Source of the DNA: Bacteroidota bacterium
GTDB taxonomy: Bacteria; Bacteroidota; Bacteroidia; AKYH767-A; JABDAW01
NCBI GenBank assembly: GCA_023251595.1
Contig: JAHEYM010000192.1
Span: 1,514-7,337, forward strand
DNA: 5,824 nt
Direction of reading: 5' to 3'
The translations under genes and the position numbers were made by a program. How positions within the stretch are numbered: position 1 is the first letter of the stretch; each line of letters begins with the position of its first letter. Of this stretch, positions 1-3,535 are shown in pieces. The notes under the pieces are model-generated. The model saw nothing but the letters and a program-made list of their open reading frames with translations. It was not told the origin of the DNA and did not search any database.

Positions 1-1
1 A

Positions 2-193
2 GCTTCTGTTTTAAAAGTAAGTCCTTATTTTCTTGGTGAATATGAAACTGCTGCCAGAAATTATTCTTTCAGAAAAACAATGGAAATTCTGAGTATTCTG
101 CGAACCTACGATTTACAGGTAAAAGGAGTGGATACTGTGAATATGGAAGGGAAAGATATTATGAAGGAGTTGGTGTATAAGATTTTGCACTGA
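2..193 (+). CDS. holA: DNA polymerase III delta subunit, C-terminal fragment (5' end outside window)
   Basis: An open frame enters from the left edge and gives 63 residues ending in MKELVYKILH before a TGA stop. The fragment contains SPYFLGEYETAARNYSF, then a helix with LRTYDLQVKGV and the closing KELVYKIL. This arrangement (a 'PYF..EY..AA.NY' helix followed by 'LR.YDL..KG' and a 'LLKEL..KI' end) is, from memory, how the C-terminal helical domain of HolA looks in Bacteroidota. The delta subunit is the clamp-loader component that opens the beta sliding clamp and also makes clamp-loader contacts through this C-terminal domain. The clamp-binding and AAA+-like parts lie upstream of the window, so the call rests on the last domain only. 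An EVE-domain gene follows 40 nt downstream on the same strand and could be co-transcribed, because no promoter is obvious in the gap. Confidence 0.78.
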   Translation, partial: ASVLKVSPYFLGEYETAARNYSFRKTMEILSILRTYDLQVKGVDTVNMEGKDIMKELVYKILH

Positions 194-228
194 CAATTAA
201 CAATTAACAATTAACAATTAACAATTAA
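194..228. repeat. Tandem heptamer array, five perfect copies of CAATTAA
   Basis: Five uninterrupted copies of CAATTAA begin on the base after the holA stop codon and end 5 nt before the EVE gene's ATG, so they make up nearly all of the 40-nt gap. A related array (ATTAACA/ATGAACA phase) occurs at 2211-2238. Perfect short tandem repeats can change copy number by slippage. Here a change would alter only the spacing between holA and the next start codon, not a reading frame. No function can be read from the sequence. Confidence 0.95.
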
Positions 229-233
229 GGTGA

Positions 234-638
234 ATGAACTATTGGCTTGTTAAATCAGATCCGGAAACTTATTCTTTAAAAGATTTTATTAAAGATAAAA
301 AAACAGTGTGGGATGGCGTGAGGAATTACGCGGCACGACTTCATTTACGCGCGATGAAAAAAGGAGACGGACTGCTATTTTATCACAGCAATCTCGATGC
401 AGGAGTTCTTGCAACGGCGCGGGTTTCGAAAGAATTTTTTCCTGATCCGACAGCAAAAGACGGGGATTGGTCCGCTATCGAAATCGAATACGTAAAATCA
501 TTTAAAAATCCGGTTTCATTAGCAACAATTAAAGCTGATAAAAGACTTCAAAATATGGCACTGGTAAAAATATCAAGATTATCAGTGAGTCCCGTAAAGA
601 AGGAAGAGTATGATATTATAGTTGGGATGGGATCATAG
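234..638 (+). CDS. EVE domain-containing protein (THYN1-like)
   Basis: A complete 134-residue protein, the usual size for a stand-alone bacterial EVE protein (PUA-like beta-barrel fold). Family landmarks are visible in order: NYWLVKSDPETYS at residues 2-14, WDGVRNYAAR at 26-35, the 'MKKGD.LLFYHS' strand at 41-52, a 'FPDPTA' turn near 69-74, and RLSVSPV at 115-121. EVE domains bind modified nucleobases in DNA or RNA; the human relative THYN1 is an example. In bacteria they occur alone or fused to restriction and other nucleic-acid enzymes. This one is alone, with no signal peptide or membrane segment, so it is presumably cytoplasmic; its target cannot be told from sequence. The start is supported by the conserved N-terminus and by AAGGTGA immediately before the ATG, unusually close for a Shine-Dalgarno sequence. 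It follows holA by 40 nt and converges on the protease gene. No restriction, methylase or toxin gene is adjacent in the window. Confidence 0.93.
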   Translation: MNYWLVKSDPETYSLKDFIKDKKTVWDGVRNYAARLHLRAMKKGDGLLFYHSNLDAGVLATARVSKEFFPDPTAKDGDWSAIEIEYVKSFKNPVSLATIKADKRLQNMALVKISRLSVSPVKKEEYDIIVGMGS

Positions 639-654
639 GAATGTGGAAGGTTTC

Positions 655-763
655 AATGTCCGATTTCCAATATCCAACTCCCAATTTCCAAGTGAAAAAT
701 AAAACTTGGAAATTGGACATTGGGGGTGGGATATTGGACATTTGAGCCTGGAAATTGGACATT
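655..763. repeat. Mixed inverted and direct repeats of a TGGAAATTGGACATT core
   Basis: The gap between two convergent genes is built almost wholly from one short motif. Direct copies are at 705-721 (CTTGGAAATTGGACATT), 728-743 (GGGATATTGGACATTT, variant) and 747-763 (CCTGGAAATTGGACATT). Inverted copies are at 655-669 (AATGTCCGATTTCCA, one mismatch to the reverse complement of the core) and about 671-692 (CCAATTTCCAAG at its right end). The array begins 16 nt after the EVE stop and ends 2 nt before the protease stop codon. From memory, similar low-complexity 'GGAAATTGGA' strings occur between genes in other Bacteroidota; this is not checked here. Confidence 0.85.
666..738. terminator. Large imperfect hairpin between convergent genes, candidate bidirectional terminator
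   Basis: A perfect 12-bp inverted repeat, CCAATTTCCAAG at 681-692 and CTTGGAAATTGG at 705-716, encloses a 12-nt A-rich loop. Outside it, 666-682 can pair with 722-738 over 17 positions with one G-T wobble and one mismatch, after a 5-nt bulge (717-721). The position between two genes that face each other suits a shared terminator. There is no clear T-run directly after either arm, so a standard intrinsic terminator is not shown; the call is an inference from structure and location. Confidence 0.4.
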
Positions 764-765
764 TC

Positions 766-1200
766 TTACGTCTCTAATTTCAGTACTTTTTTCCCCATAT
801 CAATTACTGCTTTATATTTTTTTAAAATATCGCATCCAAGCACACCGTCGATCGGTTTTAATCCAAGCGATTCATACGAGGCATTGACATGTGAGAGATC
901 GAGTAAAATTGCTTCAAAATCTTTTATATCCAGCGTTCCGATTTTTACCGATTTAATTTCGGTTGAATGTGTTTCGAGACGATCAGTTCCGAATCCCGTT
1001 GAGAGATGCGGTGTTTTTTCGAAATGTTTCTTCTCAGTATATATATGAATTCTGCTTTTATCGAATACAGTGCGCGAAGCACCTGTATCGATCAGCAATC
1101 TCGCCCGTTTTCTATTAAGGGTGACGACGATTTGAAGATGAAAACCGTCGTTATCAATTCTGAGAATCCGTATCGGAACTGAAATTTTTTTGAGGGCCAT
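766..1200 (-). CDS. Retropepsin-like (clan AA) aspartic protease, single domain
   Basis: A complete 144-residue protein with the two hallmarks of single-domain retropepsin-like proteases. These are the catalytic loop LLIDTGASRTVFD (catalytic Asp38 in DTGAS, residues 38-42) and the C-terminal DGVLGCDILKKY segment (118-129), which matches the 'hydrophobic-hydrophobic-G' strand and following helix of the fold. Because it carries only one catalytic Asp, the family mechanism requires a homodimer sharing one active site. No signal peptide or transmembrane stretch is seen, so it is probably cytoplasmic; the substrate is unknown. The ATG lies 10 nt after the mdh stop codon on the same strand, which points to co-transcription with mdh, and no Shine-Dalgarno sequence precedes it. 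The stop codon abuts a repeat array. Bacterial proteins of this type are usually annotated only as aspartyl protease or hypothetical; the fold is clear, the cellular role is not. Confidence 0.85.
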   Translation of the reverse strand: MALKKISVPIRILRIDNDGFHLQIVVTLNRKRARLLIDTGASRTVFDKSRIHIYTEKKHFEKTPHLSTGFGTDRLETHSTEIKSVKIGTLDIKDFEAILLDLSHVNASYESLGLKPIDGVLGCDILKKYKAVIDMGKKVLKLET

Positions 1201-1210
1201 CAGGATCGGA

Positions 1211-2152
1211 TCACTTCACCAAAACGTTCATCCCATCAAGGACGTCCATTGTTTCCTTCACAGCTACTGCAGAGGAATTCAGAAGTGCCTGTTCTTCGGC
1301 ATTTAATTTCAGTTCAATGATTTGTTCGATACCTTTTTTGCCCAATTTCACAGGTACTCCAAGATAAATATCTTTCAAACCGTATTGACCTGTGAGATAG
1401 GCGCAGCAAGGGAAAATTCGTTTCTGATCGCGCACAATCGCTTCTGCCATTTGAGCAGCAGCAGCCCCCGGTGCATACCAGGCAGAAGTGCCCATTAAAT
1501 TCACCAATTCACCACCACCTTTTTTCGTACGATCGAGAATTGCATTCAATTTATCAGCTGCAATGAGTTCGGTAACAGGAATTCCGGCAACGGTTGTGTA
1601 TCTTGGAAGCGGAACCATGGTATCTCCATGACCACCCATTAAAACCGCCTGAATATCTTTTACAGAACAACCGATTGCATCAGCAAGAAATGTACGATAA
1701 CGAGCAGTATCAAGGATACCAGCCATTCCGAAAACTCTGTCAGCCGGAATTTTCGCAGTTAAATATGCGCAATAGGTCATCACATCGAGTGGATTTGACA
1801 CCACTATGATGATTGTATTTGGTGAATGTTTAATTATATTTTCAGTAACAGATTTCACAATACCTGCATTGGTAGCGATTAAATCATCGCGACTCATTCC
1901 GGGTTTACGTGGAAGACCAGAAGTGATGATTACGACTTCAGAATTTGCCGTTTTGCTGTAATCGTTGGTAACACCGATCATTTTGGTGTCATAAAGATTA
2001 ATCGGACCCGTTTGCAGGATGTCGAGCGACTTTCCTTCAGCAACGCCTTCTTTAATATCGAGGACTACCACCTCATTTGCAAGTTCTTTGTGTGCAATGA
2101 CATTCGCGCATGTTGCACCAACATTTCCCGCGCCTACGACTGTAATTTTCAT
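1211..2152 (-). CDS. mdh: Malate dehydrogenase (NAD-dependent, LDH-like type)
   Basis: A complete 313-residue enzyme that interconverts malate and oxaloacetate with NAD in the TCA cycle, in the cytoplasm. The Rossmann nucleotide loop GAGNVGA is at residues 7-13, and Asp32 at the end of the second strand favours NAD over NADP. The mobile substrate loop GLPRKPGMSRDDL (79-91) carries Arg82, the residue that selects malate over lactate in this superfamily, and Arg88. VSNPLDVMTY (118-127) holds Asn120. GILDTARYRTFLA (145-157) holds Asp148, the partner of the catalytic His175 in MGGHGDTMVP (172-181), and Arg151, which binds the substrate carboxylate. Length and motifs fit the 310-315-residue LDH-like bacterial MDH group. 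The start sits directly ahead of the first Rossmann strand. The leader is A/T-rich with no Shine-Dalgarno sequence, and a -7 promoter box lies about 32 nt upstream. The clan AA protease gene follows after 10 nt. Confidence 0.96.
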   Translation of the reverse strand: MKITVVGAGNVGATCANVIAHKELANEVVVLDIKEGVAEGKSLDILQTGPINLYDTKMIGVTNDYSKTANSEVVIITSGLPRKPGMSRDDLIATNAGIVKSVTENIIKHSPNTIIIVVSNPLDVMTYCAYLTAKIPADRVFGMAGILDTARYRTFLADAIGCSVKDIQAVLMGGHGDTMVPLPRYTTVAGIPVTELIAADKLNAILDRTKKGGGELVNLMGTSAWYAPGAAAAQMAEAIVRDQKRIFPCCAYLTGQYGLKDIYLGVPVKLGKKGIEQIIELKLNAEEQALLNSSAVAVKETMDVLDGMNVLVK

Positions 2153-2184
2153 GAGAATAATTATTTAGTGTGTAAAATTTGTCG

Positions 2185-2192
2185 CAAAGTTA
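2185..2192 (-). promoter_or_regulatory. Promoter -7 box for mdh (TAACTTTG)
   Basis: On the minus strand TAACTTTG matches the Bacteroidota -7 consensus TAnnTTTG exactly. It ends 32 nt before the mdh ATG, which would give a leader of roughly 25-30 nt. No good -33 TTTG is present at the usual distance; that region is occupied by the heptamer array at 2211-2238, where the nearest match is ATTG at 2219-2216, a spacer of 23 nt. The -7 box is seen directly; promoter activity is inferred. Confidence 0.6.
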
Positions 2193-2210
2193 TAAAACAA
2201 ATAATTAAAA

Positions 2211-2238
2211 ATGAACAATTAACAATGAACAATGAACA
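2211..2238. repeat. Tandem heptamer array, four copies of ATGAACA/ATTAACA
   Basis: Four contiguous heptamers read ATGAACA, ATTAACA, ATGAACA, ATGAACA. The second is identical, in a shifted phase, to the CAATTAA unit at 194-228, so the two arrays belong to one family at two separate places. The array starts 18 nt upstream of the mdh -7 box and overlaps the position where a -33 box should be. It is followed after 7 nt by the 26-bp repeat array. Confidence 0.9.
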
Positions 2239-2245
2239 GTTCGGA

Positions 2246-2375
2246 GTAGAGACGTTGCATGCAACGACTATGTAGAGACGTTGCATGCAACGACTATGTA
2301 GAGACGTTGCATGCAACGACTATGTAGGGACGTTGCATGCAACGACTATGTAGGGACGTTGCATGCAAAGACTAT
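2246..2375. repeat. Five tandem 26-bp units centred on the palindrome CGTTGCATGCAACG
   Basis: Five contiguous 26-bp units start at 2246, 2272, 2298, 2324 and 2350. Each begins GTAGAGACG or GTAGGGACG and ends GACTAT. The first four contain the perfect 14-bp palindrome CGTTGCATGCAACG, which can fold into a 5-bp stem with a CATG loop. Units 1-3 are identical (GTAGAG). Units 4-5 share GTAGGG, and unit 5 has a further C-to-A change at 2369 that breaks the palindrome. Divergence therefore increases towards the ChaN-type gene, whose TAG stop codon (2372-2374, read on the minus strand) lies inside unit 5. The units are head to tail with no unique spacers, so this is not a CRISPR array. No transposase is nearby. 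Confidence 0.95.
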
Positions 2376-2391
2376 TCTTTAAAAGTCTTTG
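2366..2391 (-). terminator. Hairpin spanning the 3' end of the ChaN-type gene, weak terminator candidate
   Basis: CAAAGACT at 2366-2373 pairs perfectly with AGTCTTTG at 2384-2391 around a 10-nt loop. One arm lies in the last repeat unit and the other in the last codons of the ChaN-type gene. The C-to-A difference of repeat unit 5 at 2369 is what completes this pairing. The stem straddles the stop codon and has no following T-run on the minus strand, so a terminator role is only a possibility and the pairing may be chance. Confidence 0.25.
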
Positions 2392-3307
2392 GAACATTTG
2401 GATCTGTGACGATAATATAATCGCCATTTTGATTGAATTTGCTCCAGTCAATTTTCGGGAAGGACTCGTCCGAACCCGATGAGATGATCAATACCTTCGA
2501 TTTCGGGCTATATTTCGCCAATTGAATTACAATTGCGAATGCTTCGTCGCTGTGGAATCTGCCATTTACCTGAAATACTTTTTTTCCTTTGTGATTTTTT
2601 AAATATTCGGAAATTGAATATGCCATGGTTGCATCCCAAAGTGATTGAGCTACAACCAAATTAAAATCGCCCATACCCATCATTGGGGGTGCTTTTTTGG
2701 TTGAAGTGTCTTTGGAAGGAGAAGTATCGTGAATCGAAGAGCCGGTAAGTTTCTCATAATATTTTCCAGTCGCGGTGTCATACGGAAGCGGGGCAAAATA
2801 TTTTTTTGAATTATCCGATAATTCCATCAAAGCTTTCTGTCCTTTTCTTCCTGCAAGATTTGTATAACGACTTGGAGAATTTGCGCAAACGACATCCAAT
2901 TTATTGGTTTTCGCAAATTCAACCATTGGTTTATAATCTTTATAGTTAGACCACACTCTTGCATCTTTATTGAAATTTTTCTCTCTTATATATCCGCCAA
3001 GATATTCGTTCATTACCGTTTGTACATCCCGATCGAACATTTCCATACTGAGCGCAGTATTTTCGGCATATTTAGCGAATAATGCTTCGAACATTTTATT
3101 TTCGAGATAATGTCCGACGGAATCATTATGTTCTTCTCCGAAAAAAAGAACTGAATAATTATTCATTTCCTCGGCAATATCTTTCAGTGTAACTTCTTTC
3201 TGAAGTTTGACTGAATAAATCTTATAATTCTTTTCAGAAATCTGCGAAAACGCATTAAATTGAATAATTACGAAAAGGAACAGGAGTAAAATGCGAGTAA
3301 TTTTCAT
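2372..3307 (-). CDS. Exported ChaN-type protein (haem-binding uptake, Tiki-superfamily fold)
   Basis: A complete 311-residue protein that begins with a signal peptide: Lys2 and Arg5, then a hydrophobic core (residues 6-17) and NAFSQ at 18-22, suggesting cleavage near Ser21-Gln22. There is no lipobox Cys, so it should be a soluble periplasmic protein, not a lipoprotein as many ChaN homologues are. Family landmarks are FFGEEHND (55-62) with the conserved Glu/His pair, LSMEMFDRD (86-94), a CANSPSRY segment in the middle, VVAQSLWDATMAY, and VFQVNGRFHSDEAF near the C-terminus, which corresponds to the usual 'GNGHFH' strand. Campylobacter ChaN binds haem and ChaN-like proteins are linked to iron uptake; haem binding is not shown here. 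A low-complexity Ser/Thr/Lys-rich then Met-rich stretch (SSIHDTSPSKDTSTKKAPPM) interrupts the domain ahead of the AQSLWD motif. It has its own promoter and is divergent from sucA. The stop codon lies inside a repeat unit. Confidence 0.85.
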   Translation of the reverse strand: MKITRILLLFLFVIIQFNAFSQISEKNYKIYSVKLQKEVTLKDIAEEMNNYSVLFFGEEHNDSVGHYLENKMFEALFAKYAENTALSMEMFDRDVQTVMNEYLGGYIREKNFNKDARVWSNYKDYKPMVEFAKTNKLDVVCANSPSRYTNLAGRKGQKALMELSDNSKKYFAPLPYDTATGKYYEKLTGSSIHDTSPSKDTSTKKAPPMMGMGDFNLVVAQSLWDATMAYSISEYLKNHKGKKVFQVNGRFHSDEAFAIVIQLAKYSPKSKVLIISSGSDESFPKIDWSKFNQNGDYIIVTDPNVPKTFKE

Positions 3308-3332
3308 TATTTATAATTTTTTATTTCAACCA

Positions 3333-3363
3333 CAAAGGTATAAAAAGAACGACTTCATGCAAA
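3333..3363 (-). promoter_or_regulatory. Full Bacteroidota-type promoter for the ChaN-type gene
   Basis: On the minus strand TTTG (3363-3360) is followed by a 19-nt spacer and TACCTTTG (3340-3333). Both boxes match the Bacteroidota consensus (-33 TTTG, -7 TAnnTTTG) exactly and the spacing is the usual one. The -7 box ends 25 nt before the ATG at 3307, implying a leader of about 20 nt that is A/T-rich and lacks a Shine-Dalgarno sequence. This is the best-supported promoter in the window and independent evidence for the phylum assignment. Confidence 0.8.
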
Positions 3364-3387
3364 CTCATGGAAGTTTTTTGTTAAGCT

Positions 3388-3411
3388 ACGAAGACACTAA
3401 GGCGCTATGGT
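3388..3411. repeat. Degenerate octamer repeats (ACGAAGAC / ACTAAGGC / GCTATGGT)
   Basis: Three contiguous, diverging 8-nt units read ACGAAGAC, ACTAAGGC and GCTATGGT. From memory, strings of the 'CCACGAAGACACTAAGGC' kind are common intergenic filler in many bacterial genomes; this appears to be a short, decayed example. It lies upstream of the ChaN-type gene's promoter and shows no clear regulatory role. Confidence 0.5.
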
Positions 3412-3448
3412 TTTAACTCTGCCGTTCCCCAAAAATGAAGGGGATTGA

Positions 3449-3487
3449 CCCCACCCCTACCCCTCCCTAACCCCACCCAGCCTCCCC
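3449..3487 (-). other. C-run tract, potential G-quadruplex on the minus strand
   Basis: Seven runs of three or four C lie within 39 nt: 3449-3452, 3454-3457, 3460-3463, 3465-3467, 3471-3474, 3476-3478 and 3484-3487. The first six are separated by loops of one to three bases. The minus strand therefore carries a textbook G-quadruplex pattern (at least four runs of three G with short loops), and the plus strand an i-motif pattern. It lies about 50-90 nt upstream of the sucA start. Folding is predicted from pattern only; the tract may simply be part of a dispersed C-rich Bacteroidota repeat. Confidence 0.6.
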
Positions 3488-3498
3488 AAAAAGGGAGG
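3481..3498. repeat. Small hairpin CCTCCC / GGGAGG upstream of sucA
   Basis: CCTCCC at 3481-3486 pairs with GGGAGG at 3493-3498 around the 6-nt loop CAAAAA. A second small stem, TCCCC (3426-3430) with GGGGA (3440-3444), lies on the other side of the C-run tract. Together they make a block of paired C-rich and G-rich pieces filling 3426-3498. I recall similar 'CCCTCCCC-AAA-GGGGAGGG' blocks between genes in Bacteroidota, which would make this a dispersed repeat and not a gene-specific site. Confidence 0.6.
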
Positions 3499-3522
3499 AG
3501 AAATATGGAGGGGAAAATATAG

Positions 3523-3530
3523 TATATTTG
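3523..3530 (+). promoter_or_regulatory. Candidate -7 box for sucA (TATATTTG), implying a very short or absent leader
   Basis: TATATTTG matches the TAnnTTTG consensus exactly and is the only such match found on the plus strand between 3308 and the sucA start. It ends only 5 nt before the ATG at 3536, so transcription would begin at or next to the start codon. No TTTG is present at the expected -33 position around 3500. The box may be real and drive a leaderless message, or it may be a chance match in AT-rich DNA. Confidence 0.4.
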
Positions 3531-3535
3531 TATTT

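Noticed and set aside
194..233. Promoter for the EVE gene in the heptamer array
   Set aside because: No TAnnTTTG box occurs between the holA end and the ATG; the TATAAGATTTTG near 176-187 has the wrong spacing.
755..1048. Plus-strand open frame of 97 codons
   Set aside because: It is antisense to the protease gene, which has clear catalytic motifs on the minus strand, and its own translation resembles nothing recognisable.
1594..1809. Plus-strand open frame of 71 codons
   Set aside because: It lies wholly inside mdh on the opposite strand and shows no protein-like pattern.
2012..2275. Plus-strand open frame running from mdh into the repeats
   Set aside because: Its first half is antisense to the mdh N-terminus and its tail is translated heptamer and 26-bp repeat sequence.
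2246..2375. CRISPR array
   Set aside because: The 26-bp units are directly adjacent with no unique spacers between them and no cas genes nearby; this is a simple tandem repeat.
2246..2375. Mobile element or BIME with a RAYT transposase
   Set aside because: Units are repeated head to tail without inverted pairs, target duplications or any transposase in the window; the family could still be a non-autonomous repeat, which only a genome search would show.
3308..3535. Riboswitch or small RNA in the ChaN-sucA gap
   Set aside because: The gap is explained by a promoter, degenerate octamers and C-rich hairpins; I saw no recognisable riboswitch core or an independent terminator with a T-run.
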